A stretch of 64,000 nucleotides of DNA from Trifolium pratense. Taxonomy: Eukaryota > Streptophyta > Magnoliopsida > Fabales > Fabaceae. The stretch spans positions 40,572,635-40,636,634 of the forward strand of contig NC_060063.1 in the NCBI RefSeq assembly GCF_020283565.1, read 5' to 3'. Below the pieces are notes generated by a model. It saw only the letters and a program-made list of their open reading frames with translations. It was not told the origin of the DNA and did not search any database. The translations under genes were made by a program, and so were the position numbers. Position 1 is the stretch's first letter, and each line of letters opens with the position of its first letter. Positions 11,425 to 22,300 of this stretch are shown in pieces.

Positions 11425-13185
11425 TCCGGTTAAGGTGCATAAGCCCACACCAAGCTTATGCACCGTGCATAATTGCTTTGCGCGCCCCCCATATTGCTAC
11501 GCGCGCCCCCCAACTGCTATGCGCGCCCCCCATTTTCTAGCCCCCAATTTCTAGCGCGCCCCCGATATTGCTACGCGCGCCCCCCAACTGCTACGCCCTC
11601 CCCTCAATTGCTACGCGCCCCCCCATTTTCTAGCCCCCCAATTTCTAGACCCCCAATTTCTAGCGCACCCCCCAGGTTTTTTTTTTTTTTTTAGATTTCT
11701 AGCGCACCCCTCAGATTTTTTTTATCACGCTTTTAATTTTGATTGGTTGAATTTTATTTTATTTTATTGATTAGGGATAAATTTCAGAGTATTATGTATG
11801 GTTAATTATTTTAGTAGTTAGTTTTAAACTAAAATCATGCCAAACCATCATCGCTGTAACCGCTGCAAGCTCTTCAATCTTCTTCGCTCTCGCTATCTTC
11901 GTTTTCCAATCGGAATCTTACAAATTGATTCTCTTGAATCGAACGAAAACGAGAACGAATTGCAATTTCTGAGATGAATCGGAATCGGAATCGGAGTTTT
12001 GCAATTTCTGAGATGAATTGGAATCGGAGTTCGTGAGAGAAGGTGTGAGTTCGTGAGAGAAGGTGAAGAAGATGAACAGTGATCGCGGATGAACAGTGAT
12101 CACGTTTTCACTGTTTCGCGTAAGAGAAGATGAACAGTGAATTTTCGTTACAATTATTCTGGAAACCATTGTGCTGGTTAAATGGTTTCAGAGAGTTAAA
12201 AAGTGAAACCATTTGTATTATAAATTGGTTTTATGTGTTTATTGAAATCAATATTTTGTTTTTATGTTTTAAAAATCCTGGAAACCATTATGCTGATTAA
12301 ATGGTTTCAGAGAGTTAAAAAGTGAAACCATTTGTATTATAAAATGGTTTTATGTGTTTATTGAAATCAATATTGTGTTTTTATGGTTTTAAAAATCCTG
12401 GAAACCATTATGCTGATTAAATGGTTTCAGAGAGTTAAAAAGTGAAACCATTTGTATTATAAAATGGTTTTATGTGTTTATTGAAATCAATATTGTGTTT
12501 TTATGGTTTTAAAAATCCTGGAAACCATTATGCTGGTTAAATGGTTTCAGAGAGTTAAAAAGTGAAACCATTTGTATTATAAAATGGTTTTATGTGTTTA
12601 TTGAAATCAATATTGTGTTTTTAATATTGAATTTATTGTATTATTGAAATAATATTCCTTCATTATTATTACTATTACTGAACCAAATTAACATCTCAAT
12701 ATTCTCTAACAAATAATCACTCAACAATTAAAAAAAAAAAAAAATTAATCACTCTACTTTGTCTCCATTCAGCAAAAACACAAATATTTTATCACTAAAA
12801 AAAACCTCATCACAAAAAGAAAAACCAAGCTACCCAATTCGATTCTAATTCATACGTTCTTCATTGCCGTTCAAATTCGATTCTGAGGGGTGCGCTAGAA
12901 ATCTAAAAAAAAAAAAAAACCTGGGGGGTGCGCTAGAAATTGGGGGGCTAGAAAATGGGGGGGGGCGCGTAGCAATTGGGGGGAGGGCATAGCAGTTGGG
13001 GGGCGCGCGTAACAATATGGGCTTTCAGGCCTAGTAGGCTAAAAATAAAAACAAAACGTGTGCATCAGCAGAAAGGGGGTGGGGATAGCGAGCCTTTGGG
13101 GGGGCTGGGGGGCGCGCGCGAGAAACTTCTGGGGGGCACGCGAGTAATTCTGGGCTTATGCACCATGCATAAACATCCCCTTATG
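11425..13185. mobile_element. Large foldback/TIR element with CG-rich, C-run arms
   Basis: The left arm (about 11440-11720) contains GTGCATAAGCCC, TTATGCACCGTGCATAA and repeated words such as GCGCGCCCCCCAACTGCTA and CCCCAATTTCTAGCGC. The right arm (about 12880-13180) carries the same words as reverse complements, ending GGGCTTATGCACCATGCATAA. The two arms pair over more than 200 bp, with an extra stretch of about 120 bp only in the right arm. The centre holds four 120-bp tandem repeats and GAATCGGAATCGG-type repeats. No transposase is encoded. I could not find a convincing target duplication, so the superfamily (MULE-like?) is undecided. The proline/arginine-rich open frame in the left arm is a by-product of the C-runs. 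Confidence 0.7.
12159..12637 (+). repeat. Four tandem 120-bp repeats inside the foldback element
   Basis: Units begin CTGGAAACCATT at 12159, 12278, 12398 and 12518 (periods 119, 120, 120) and end near 12630. Units 2-4 are almost identical; unit 1 is slightly diverged. Each unit contains short inverted repeats (GAAACCATT...AATGGTTTC, twice), so each could form its own hairpin. Confidence 0.92.
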
Positions 13186-13189
13186 CATA

Positions 13190-15050
13190 TTAACTTTTGC
13201 CAAAAAAAAATACTAACATAAATTTATTGTTTAGTTTGTTTAATTTATTTCCTTTTGGTTGTTTCGTGTTGAATTATTTTCTGCACATGTTACTTTCTAT
13301 TAAAGATAATCTTAATTGAAATGTGTCGGACACTAACCATATGTAAGTATATTTCTTTGTCAAAATTCGAACATTGATATGTTATGTTGCAAGAATCTAA
13401 CCTCTTTCACTATATCAAACTCCGTTGGTTCTATGATGCTCTTTACTAACACTATGTAAAGTGTGGAGTATTGACAAGTTCTATATCGTACAAAAAATTT
13501 ACTTAGGAGTTGTTTTTGTTTTATTCTTTTTGAGTAAATGTAGTACCACCTATACTTGATCCCATTACCTGAGTTTAGTACTCCTTATACTTTGTTCCTT
13601 TTCTAATATATTTGGCCATTTAAAAAATAAAATTAACACTATGTTGATGGAGGTTGTTGAAACGTGTCTTGAAATCTCGGTTACAATTTGCATCTTTGTT
13701 GTTTTGTAGATTTTTTGGGAAAAAAAAAAAAAATTTCTTGGATGACACTCTGACTTTGATTTGTTTTATTTTAAAACAGATTGTTTTTAGGATTTAGGCA
13801 TATATTTTTCTATAAATAGAGGTTGATTTTTTTTTTTTGGTACAAAAAAATAGGTTGATTTATTCATAGAAAATTTGAGGGAGAAGAATAATGTAAAGAC
13901 AAGGATTAGGGTTTGCCACCACAAAAAGGCTAGGGTCTTAGAGAGGAAAAAATTTTTTTCTCTTGGGACAACTCTAGGATAGGCGAACTATCTTTGTGGT
14001 ACACCTTGAAAAACACGCATCAAATTGAGTCTAAGAGAGGGACTGCTCTCTCCCCAGACTAGGTCATTGTTGGACCGAACTAAACAAATTATCATGTTCT
14101 TTCTTTCTCCTTTATCAGTGTCGTTATTATTATTGTTTATTCCGCTTTGTTATTGGTTATCATTCTATTACTCCACACATCAAATTTATTATTGTTGTGA
14201 TTTATTGACAAATTCACAAACGTTTATTTTGTGTTTTCATTTTGCTGTGTCAAGGAATCTTATACAATTTCATCTGTATTATCTTTAAAATAAATTAGGA
14301 TAATTTTGGGGCTTTTTCTTTTTCTAATCTTTGCATCAGGGCCTAAATATGGGCCACAACTAAAATGAAACACCTAATTGGTGATTTAGAGTATTTATTT
14401 TGCCACCCCATAGTTTCTCACGTGACACTCTAAATTATAAAGATACTCTGTTCACTATTTAAGTTGTAAATTCATTTAGCACCTTAGAGTTTGCTACATA
14501 GAGGTCAAACTCAACCCCAGTTCACTACTTAGAGTACGAACTTTAATTAACTCAATTCGCTACTTAGATTGTAAATCCAGTTTGCACTTTAACTAGTAAC
14601 TTTATAAAATTTGGCCACCGTCTAAGAACATATTTTGATTGGCCACTGAGCGGCTGTGAGATAGTATCGACCAATCACACACACATCGTATAATTCTATA
14701 AATTGAAACCTTTTTTTTTGTTTTTTTTTTTGCCATTTTTTAATCACTCGCTCATACAATGTTTCATATTCTTGCGAGGTGAAGGAAGGGTGAGGGGGAC
14801 AATTTTTTTTTTTTTTATATATAAGATTCCCTATTTTTTTTTCTTCCTATTTTACACACTCTCCACTTAACCTACTAGGGAAATAAAATTGAAAATCCAC
14901 TCTGAGCTATGTTTTATTTTTGTTGTTATATTCCAATTTTCAATTATTTATGTACCACCAATGAAGTGATTGGAAGTTGCAAAAAGCTCATCCATAATGT
15001 TTTCATTGGATTTTGAATTCCATCACATTATTGATCTGTATATTAAGCTC
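13190..15050. other. AT-rich region, no supported gene
   Basis: At 13812-13824 there is a TATA-like CTATAAATAGAGG, followed by a leader-like stretch containing TTAGGGTTTGCC. The 14090-14170 stretch, rich in TTATTATTATTG, is reminiscent of an LTR leader, but no paired ends or coding sequence could be found. 14380-14620 repeats phrases like TTCACTACTTAGAGT loosely. The small ORF near 14025-14288 is hydrophobic but has no homologous look. Confidence 0.4.
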
Positions 15051-15509
15051 TAAGGGTGTGTTTGGTTGTCAGAAGAAAATGAGAAGAGAGAATTATGTGA
15101 AAGAGAATGTGAGAAGAGAGAAAAAGATGAGAAATAGAGTGAATTTAATGTATTGATTGATATAAGAGAAAGGAGAAAAAAATAAAAGAGAGAGAAGTGT
15201 TTTTAATTTGTTAAAAGACAATTATATCCTTGCAAAAGAAATAATAAAAAATTGTGGGGTCCAGCTAAATGTATCTTTGATAATAAAACAAAGTGGAGGG
15301 GCATTATTGGAAAATAGCCAAAAATTACATCCTAACCCACTTTTCTTCACATGGGTGAGAAGAAAAAGAAAATCGTGTGCCCCACTCAAAATTAGTCTTT
15401 CCACTCTTTTTCTTTTCTATTCCAAACAAGAGAAATAACTACTTTCTTCTCAGTTTCTCTCTTTCATCTTTCTCTCTCCCATATTTCTTCTAAAACAAAC
15501 AGATCCTAA
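15051..15509. mobile_element. Probable MITE with AG-rich/CT-rich inverted arms
   Basis: The left end TAAGGGTGTGTTTGGTTG and the reverse complement of the right end (TTAGGATCTGTTTGTTT) resemble each other. The subterminal AGAAGAAAATGAGAAGAGAG-type sequence on the left is mirrored by TTCTCTCTTTCATCTTTCTC on the right. This GTGTTTGGTT-type terminus is common among plant MITEs. The flanking target duplication is not clear. Confidence 0.5.
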
Positions 15510-15811
15510 AAGCTTAATATAAATTATGTAAACAAATTTGACAATTCGTACCCTCTTACACACCCTTCAAGTTGTCCTATTCCAAAAACAAAGTCTATAT
15601 TAGATGCTGTTGCCGGCTTCCAAATCCAACCAAAACAAAATTTATGTTACCCATACATATATAAAATACTACTAATAAGCATAAGTTTTTTGATTCAAAC
15701 TTTTACACCTTCGTATCTTATGAACAAGAGACTTTTAATAAGAATCTCAATGTTTTTTCTTCGAATATAAACTACTTATGGAGAAGAGAATCCATAAAAT
15801 AAAAAAATAGG

Positions 15812-15817
<6 letters not shown>

Positions 15818-15860
<43 letters not shown>
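15818..15860 (+). repeat. (TAA)n microsatellite
   Basis: About fourteen uninterrupted TAA triplets run from 15818 to 15860, a typical plant AT-rich simple repeat. It lies 100 bp upstream of the RNase H-like ORF. Confidence 0.95.
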
Positions 15861-15861
<1 letters not shown>

Positions 15862-15960
15862 TGAATGAAGATCGTTGGTTTTTAGTAAAAATAATAATAA
15901 TAGAATCTAAATGCTCTAACACCATTTTCGTAAACGTTAAAGAATAATGATACTTATTTT

Positions 15961-16428
15961 ATGAATATTAGGTTCAACTTTATCGATGGTTCGTTTTCTT
16001 CTAATCTTTATCGAGTTGGTATCGGGATTTGTATCCGCGATGAAAATGGAGTTTACGTGATGGCTAAATATGATCAATGCTCACCGATATGTGATGTTCG
16101 GATCGGCGAAGCTCTTGGTTTACTATCGGCACTTAAGTGGGTCCATGAACTAAATCTAGGTTCGGTAGACTTCGAGTTGGATTCAAAACTAGTGGTGGAT
16201 AGTTTCCATTCGAATAAGGTTGATGTTTCCGAGTTCGGCGAAATTATTGCTCATTGTAGAAAACTTTTCTCTCTTTTTTACGGTAACTCCAATGTTGAGT
16301 TCATTAGACAACAAGCAAATGAAGTTGCTCATAGATTATCTAAGGCGGCCATATTTGTAGCTAGTCCCCATATATTGGTTGATATACCAAATTGTATTGG
16401 ACACATACTAATTAATGAAATGCTATAA
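15961..16428 (+). CDS. RNase H-like protein, LINE-derived fragment
   Basis: This is an ATG-initiated 155-residue ORF consisting almost only of the RNase H-like (RVT_3) domain found at the C terminus of plant LINEs. The first acidic motif is FIDGSF near residues 7-12. The second is GEALGLLSALKWV near 49-61, supplying the Glu. The third is ELDSKLVVD near 72-80, supplying the Asp. RQQANEVAHRLSKAA near 115-129 is the conserved final helix, with His where RNases H have Asp, as is usual in this family. No reverse transcriptase is adjacent. It could be an orphan LINE 3' fragment or a domesticated RNase H-like gene; the former seems likelier. No promoter was recognised. Confidence 0.6.
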   Translation: MNIRFNFIDGSFSSNLYRVGIGICIRDENGVYVMAKYDQCSPICDVRIGEALGLLSALKWVHELNLGSVDFELDSKLVVDSFHSNKVDVSEFGEIIAHCRKLFSLFYGNSNVEFIRQQANEVAHRLSKAAIFVASPHILVDIPNCIGHILINEML

Positions 16429-17567
16429 GCTTTGTTTTCTTAAAAAAAAATTAGATCATGGCCAGCACAAAAAAAAAAAAAGTTGACACCATAATAAAAA
16501 AAAGAGATCATGGCCACAATAAACTTTCAATTTTGTGTTTGTTTTAGATATTGGACAATAAACATGAAATGAAATGGTGCCAAAGGGGCTTGTCCTTCTT
16601 AAATGGTGCCATATGGAAAAATTAACATTAAACCTTCCATTCCACCTTTCTCTGTTTGTTTGTTCCCACCAACTAAACCACTTCAAAATATCTATCTAAT
16701 TATCAACTCCCTAATATTTTCTCTTCATTCTTCTAATTCTAAAAAAAAATTTCTTTACGATGCTAGAGATATTTGTTTTTTTTTTACAGTCCTCAAAGAT
16801 ATTTGTTAAGAAGTCAAAAAATGAAACAAGTGATACTAGAATATTTTACCACCTTCGATATAAATTAATTATACGACCCTTTGATCATTTTACATAAATT
16901 ATAAAATGTAATTAATTTTATGTGTAAAGGAGAAATTAAGAGTAATTTTATAAAATTATCTTTCATTAATTATATGGGAAATATAAATTAAAAAATTAAA
17001 AGAAAAGCATTTTCAAAAAAATAAAATAAAATTCAAAGAAGAGCGAGTATGAAATAAGATAAGGGTATAAGAGAAAAAATAACATTAAATATTCATTAGT
17101 AAATCGACTTATGATTTGAAACAAATTTTTTTCTCAAAACAACTTAAATTTAAAATGGAAAAATACTATAAAAAATTCAATTTCTAAAATTTTAAAATAT
17201 TACTCTTCGGGTGCTTTTTATAAGAAATAACCCACATTTTAAATTCATTGATAATTTAATGTATTTTACCTATATTATATACTAGATACACTAATTATTC
17301 GATGAACCTAAGTAGTTAATTTAAAAAACCGGAAAACCCGAGATAGTAAAATACACAATTCTCAAAATAAAATTCCATTTTAGATTTTTTAACAATTTGT
17401 GCTTTGACATTATTTCCCAATAAATAAATAAAACCAAACCGCTCCACTTCCGTTACTATTAGTTCAAAAAACAGAGAAAATCAAACACAAATTTCTATGA
17501 GTATTTTATAATAATCCCTTTTCACTTTTTCTATGTTGTTGTACACTTGATATGAGAAGAATCAAGA
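16429..17567. other. Intergenic region upstream of the J-domain gene
   Basis: AT-rich with A-runs; ATCATGGCCA occurs twice near 16456 and 16506. The last 200 bp before 17568 must contain the promoter of the J-domain gene, but no convincing TATA box stands out. No ORF here shows protein features. Confidence 0.5.
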
Positions 17568-19157
17568 ATGGGACAAGAATCAGATTACAAAACACAATTG
17601 GTATTAGATATATGCTCCATTTCCAAACGTTCAATTCTATGTGTTCATACAATTTTCTCTAATATACCTTTCATCGATTGGTATTGCATTCTTGGTGTAA
17701 GTATATTTTCAATTACCCTTAATTTGCAACACTTTTCTTATATGATATGAATATGATTCTATGAACTTTTTCATATATTTGGATCTCATAGGTGGAAGAA
17801 AATGCAGGGGTTAATACCATTCGTAAGAAATACCATAAACTTGGTATGTTTAAAACTGTTTTTTTATGCTTTTATGAAATTTGCATCGGTTTTGTCTCTT
17901 TTGACTATTAATTTTTTGGTGTAGCCTTACAACTTCATCCAGATAAGAATGAACATCCTAAGGCTGAAATTGCATTCAAACTTGTTTGTGAGGTACATAA
18001 CTTATAAATTTACATCATTCCCTTTACATGTTAATATCATGTTGGTGAGATACGAAAAGTTTGCTGAAATCACGGTGACACTGTAGATTTATTGAAATTC
18101 TAAAGTATAATTTGTCAAGGTGGTACACTGTAATACCAGCAAACTCATCGTCAATTCAAATATATTAGTACTTAGTATGTTGCCGAACATGCTATGACTC
18201 ACATATTCAATGCATAGCTTCTTGGTGAACGCATAGTTCACCATGATTTTGTCGCTTTTCAAAATTGTACAATTTCCTCGATTATTATAAGTTGTCAATA
18301 TTTCTAGAGTATACAATTTCCTAGGTTAGTGATAATCAATTTGACATTCATTGTAGTATTTACCGTAACACAATTATAAATACCGGGCTATGTCATCTGA
18401 GTTAGATACGTAGAAATTACCAAATCTTTCGATCACTATATTATAATTGAAATGAAATTATTTCAAGTTTAGATTAACTTCTAATTTAGAAAACTTCTCA
18501 TCAAAATTAATTTATGATTCTTTACTTGAGGATAAAAAGTCCTTATTAGCTATATATGTTTATGAAGAACTTAGATGATAACATTGAATAAGTTAAGCTT
18601 TTAACAAAAATTCTTCAATTTTTTCTTTCTTTCTTTAGGCATATACATGTCTATCAGATGCTACAAAAAGAAAAGCTTTTAACTTAGAGAGACAAAAGAG
18701 CTTTTGCATTAAGTGCAACAAAATCCCATATACAACCACCATTGTCCCAAGCAACTCTAATGGTTCCAATGGTTCAAGTTTCAAGGCATGGAACATTATC
18801 AGCAAATCAATATCAAGCAAAGTTAGAAGAAACATTAGAGACATGAGAGAAAGATTCAAGGAAGAAGCTAAGGTGATTGAGAATTGTCTAAGGACAACAA
18901 ATTCAGTGTCAAAGAAAGATTCTCAAAATAGAGTTGAGAAAGAAAGTCCTGTTTTCAATCCATCAAACTACAAATACCAAAATTACCCTCATCCTAGGAA
19001 CAAAGTTTACAAGAATTCCAAGACATTTTGGTACTTGCAGACAGAAAATATGGGGCATAAAGATAAGGGAGATGCTAAAGCTAAGTATACCTCTCCAATT
19101 TTTGAGGTCAAATCAAGTAGTATGGACACAAGAAAATTTGCTTGTGTTTCATCTTAA
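17568..19157 (+). CDS. J-domain (DnaJ/Hsp40-type) protein, four exons
   Basis: My spliced model is 17568-17696, 17792-17843, 17925-17992 and 18639-19157. All introns are GT-AG, the phases join cleanly, and the product is 255 residues. The J domain spans about residues 36-98: DWYCILGV at the start, RKKYHKLALQLHPDKN (helix II plus the essential HPD loop), AFKLVCEAYTCLSD (helix III) and KRKAFNLE (end). J domains stimulate Hsp70 ATPase. There is no zinc-finger or Gly/Phe region. The C terminus is basic, Ser/Asn-rich and of unknown function, with one CxxC (CIKC, near residue 104). The N-terminal 35 residues are unusual in carrying little charge and several Cys. Introns split the J domain after the ILG, HKL and VCE positions. 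It looks intact; the cellular site is unclear. Confidence 0.8.
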
Positions 19158-19182
19158 AATTTTAGCTTAAACATTTTTATAG

Positions 19183-19359
19183 TGTTGTCAAATAGCGACA
19201 CTTTATCGCATGTAGCGGAATTTGAACAAATTGATATTGTTTCGTGATACACTATTTATTATAAATTGTTGTCAAATAGCAGGTATTGCGGTGCTACAAT
19301 AATGTAGCTTTCTAGAATTTGAACAAATTGCTATTTTTCGCAATATGGGATTGACAACA
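19183..19359. mobile_element. Short MITE-like element with TGTTGTCAA ends
   Basis: It starts TGTTGTCAAATAGCG and ends ATTGACAACA, giving inverted ends of about 10 bp. Subterminal GAATTTGAACAAATTG words occur near each end, and TGTTGTCAAATAGC is repeated internally at about 19268. No clean target duplication was seen. It lies 25 bp after the J-domain stop codon, so it may be part of that gene's 3' UTR. Confidence 0.5.
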
Positions 19360-19949
19360 GTGCAGTTTTACATTCAATTCATGTAATGTGATTGTCACAA
19401 GCTATATATAAGAGCATGATTATCGGTAGAAAATCTACCGTGTCTTAACTGTTTACAACTGCTCTTTGTCAGTGAAAGGCGATAATTCATATGTATGCAT
19501 CGTTCATACATTAAAGGTCGTTCATACAGTAAATGTCGTTTGTTAAGTGCCACATGGGTGTGGCTTTTTTTTTCTTCTTTCTTTCAAACAAGTGATAAAT
19601 TAAGTCGACCCATTTTAGAGTGTTTGATGAGTTGTATGAATATTTAAAAAATGTAGTTGAGTTATTTAAATGGTTGAGAAATATAAAATAATATAAAATA
19701 TTAAGTGGGACCCATTTAAAGAACTCAAATGAGTTTGATGGATGTGGGTGCTATTAGAACCAACAAGCATTGGTTTTTTTTTTTTTTAACACTAAACTAG
19801 GATAGACGCATAACGCTTTATCTCAAATTATGTTTAACTTACCTCCAAGTCAAGCGTGCTAGTCTGCGTAATTACCAAGGCTTTCATTGATAGGGGGCTC
19901 GAATGTTGTTTTGTGTTTTAGTCGACAGTAAAAGTGTCGCTTTCATTTA
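19360..19949. other. Intergenic stretch, no gene
   Basis: Contains short repeated phrases (CGTTCATACA near 19500 and 19520) and an A/T-rich remainder. No coding frame or element boundary could be supported. Confidence 0.45.
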
Positions 19950-20098
19950 GGTCTGTTTGATTGTATGGAAAGAAAGTGAGAGGAAAGAAAATTATGGAAA
20001 TCAATGAATGAATTTGGACTAATGTTAGTCGAAGTTCATTCATCGGTTTCCGTAATTTTCTTTCCTCTCACTTTCTTTTCGTAGAACCAAACGGACCA
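19950..20098. mobile_element. Foldback MITE, Tourist-like (TTA target)
   Basis: The left arm GGTCTGTTTGATTGTATGG and the right arm read in reverse (TGGTCCGTTTGGTTCTACG) continue into near-perfectly paired AAAGAAAGTGAGAGGAAAG sequence, so almost the whole 149 bp folds into a hairpin. TTA flanks both sides (19947-19949 and 20099-20101), as expected for PIF/Harbinger-type MITEs. Confidence 0.7.
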
Positions 20099-20456
20099 TT
20101 AGGATATTGCTAAGACAGTCTAATGCGAAATACTTTAAAAAAATTGGACCAAATTGGTCGGTTTAACAGAGAACCGACTAGTTTTCCAGTTGGTTTGGTC
20201 CAGTTACATTATATAGTCTACTTGAACCAGAGTTGAACTGGGTTGAATTGTGGTTCAGTTGCGGTTGGTTCAATGTTTTTTATAATTTGTACAAATTTTT
20301 ATTTACTTTTTATATACTTATTTCTTATCTGATTCAACCGTTCTTCAACCGATTGAATCACTTGAAGTCTCATTGATTTGATCTCTAGTAGAGTATACAC
20401 ATCGATTTCTTTCTCTGAATAACATCAATTTTTACCCTTTATTATAAGTTGAACAG

Positions 20457-20839
20457 AGAATTTACCTTATTGGCTAACGCTACGGTGGACCACCTTCACA
20501 AGTGGTCCACCGTGGACAAGTGATCTACCGAATACGAATTTTACAAAACTTACCGTTAGATTGAAAGTTTATATCATATAGATCATCCATAAAAAAATTT
20601 AGAAAAATTGAAAATAATTTGATATGTTATTGAGGTTCATCAAGATTAACTAAGCTTGATGGGCCTCAATAACATATCAAATGATTTTAAATTTTTCTAA
20701 ATTTTTCTATGAATGATCTATATGATATAAACTTTCAATTCAACGGTAAATTTTATAAAATTCGTATTCGTTAAAATATTATTCATTACTGGTCCACCAT
20801 GGACCATTTGATGAAGTGGTCAATATTAGAATTTACCTT
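20457..20839. mobile_element. Long palindromic MITE
   Basis: The left arm, about 20470-20640 (GGTGGACC words, GAATACGAATTTTA, GAAAGTTTATATCATATAG, GATATGTTATTGAGG), is matched in reverse by about 20650-20820, around a centre at GATTAACTAAGCTTGATG. The arms differ by scattered substitutions. The 12-mer AGAATTTACCTT occurs directly at both edges (20457-20468 and 20828-20839) and may be a target duplication. It directly abuts the LINE 3' end. Confidence 0.75.
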
Positions 20840-20874
20840 TTTTTTTTGAAAAAAAAAACAATTTTATTAAACAA

Positions 20875-21348
20875 TTAAGAGAGAATATTTCCTATATTTT
20901 TTTGGATATAAGGGAGGATACAAGAAGGAAAATTAGTGGGCCAATTTCTATTAGGTTCAAATTCGGCCCATCTAGCTAATTCACGCGTTGCTTGATTCCC
21001 ACTTCTTCTGGTCCAAGTGAAATCAGAATTAGGGTTTGCTTCAACAAACGCGATGCAGCGGGGGACAACAAAACCCCAACTCTTTCTGACTTGTTTCTTC
21101 TCTTTGATTGCTCTTATGATAGATTGAGAGTCTGATTCAAAAGTAACATTCGTTAATCCCATCTCCTCTACCCATTCCAAAGTTGCGTTCAGACACAAAG
21201 CTTCACCTAACACGACTTTGTCCGATCGAGTTAATGAGCGAGTTGCAGCTCCAACGACGCTTCCGTCCGGCCATCTCAGGATCATCCCTGCAAACCAATG
21301 GCCATCACTACTTAGGTGAGCATCCACATTGATTTTTAGGGTGCCCCT
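20875..21348 (-). pseudogene. LINE RNase H-like domain
   Basis: The minus-strand frame opens with the end of INVDAHLSSDGHWFAGM, where the family's first catalytic Asp lies. It continues through GEALCLNATLEWV (catalytic Glu) and FESDSQSIIRAI (catalytic Asp) to RSGNQATRELARWA. An in-frame TAG at 21349-21351 separates it from the zinc-binding region in the same frame. As part of the LINE polyprotein it would degrade RNA in RNA-DNA hybrids. Confidence 0.85.
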
Positions 21349-21351
21349 AAG

Positions 21352-22300
21352 CTATGGAGTCCAGCTGGTGTTGTTACTACAAGATCGCTGTTCAACAAGA
21401 CGATTTTGGAGCAAGGTGAGGTGTCCAATGGATTGGTATTCCATAAGCAGAGAGAAAGCAGTAGAGCACGACTCTAATGGAGGTATGTACTTATTTTGAA
21501 AGATTTTGATGTTTCGGGCATGCCAAATACCGTAGATTATAGCTATCACATGTTCCATACTTTGTCTATTTGTGTTATTGAATGTATATGAGATATAGTC
21601 ATAGAGGGTTAAAAACTTGTTGGAGTCTAAATTAATGGTCAGGGATGATGCGAACCACACTTGTTTGATCCAATCACATTCCATAAAAACATAATTCGTA
21701 GATTCCACCTGGTTAGAACATCTGGGACATAAAGGGTCACATTTGACACATTTTTTAAAAAGATTCCCTTTAACAGGGATTGCATTATTTAGGATTCTCC
21801 TTATGAGGTGGTTGTGTTTAGGGGGAACATTAAGTTTCCATAACTTAGGCCAAATGTCATCATTGTTACCTGAGGCTGTAGCTAAATCCTTATTCGTGTA
21901 TTGTTCCCAATCCATGATTGCCATGTAGCCTGATTTAACAGTATATTGGCCATCAGTTGTGCCTTCACAAGTAAGCAAGTGTTGTTGGTCTTTATCTGTA
22001 ATGGGTATCTGAGTGATCATCTGAGCTTCTTGAGGGAAGAAGAGCTGGTTTATGAGAGTAGAGTTCCATTCATTGGTAGTATCAAGCATTAGGTCATTAA
22101 CCACCTGGTGGTTGATTTGTTTTGGTTTAGTTCTCCAAGTGTGGGTGTTAGCTCTTTGCTGAATCCAACAATCCTCCTAGATGTCAATATTTTTTCCTGA
22201 GCCAATGAACCAATAACAACCTTTTTTTAGTACCCAACTAGCATGTAGGATGCTTCTCTAAGTGTAACTCATCTGTTGTTTAGGTTTAGCTCTTAGGAGA
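21352..22300 (-). pseudogene. LINE zinc-binding (zf-RVT) region
   Basis: The open part, 21352-22104, reads WPKLWKLNVPPKHNHLIRR, then KGNLFKKC, CDPLCPRC, ESTNYVFMECDWIKQVW, the zf-RVT pattern found between RT and RNase H in plant LINEs. Upstream (22105-22300) the same frame is closed by two TAGs, at 22258-22260 and 22177-22179. Both stand where the family has Trp. A frameshift near 22305 separates it from the RT frame. Confidence 0.85.

Noticed and set aside
11473..11694. Proline/arginine-rich ORF as a structural protein gene
   Set aside because: It is a direct result of GCGCGCCCCCC repeats in a foldback arm; there is no promoter and no homology.
12159..12637. CRISPR-like array or centromeric satellite
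   Set aside because: Four head-to-tail 120-bp units without spacers, confined to a foldback element; far too few for a satellite array.
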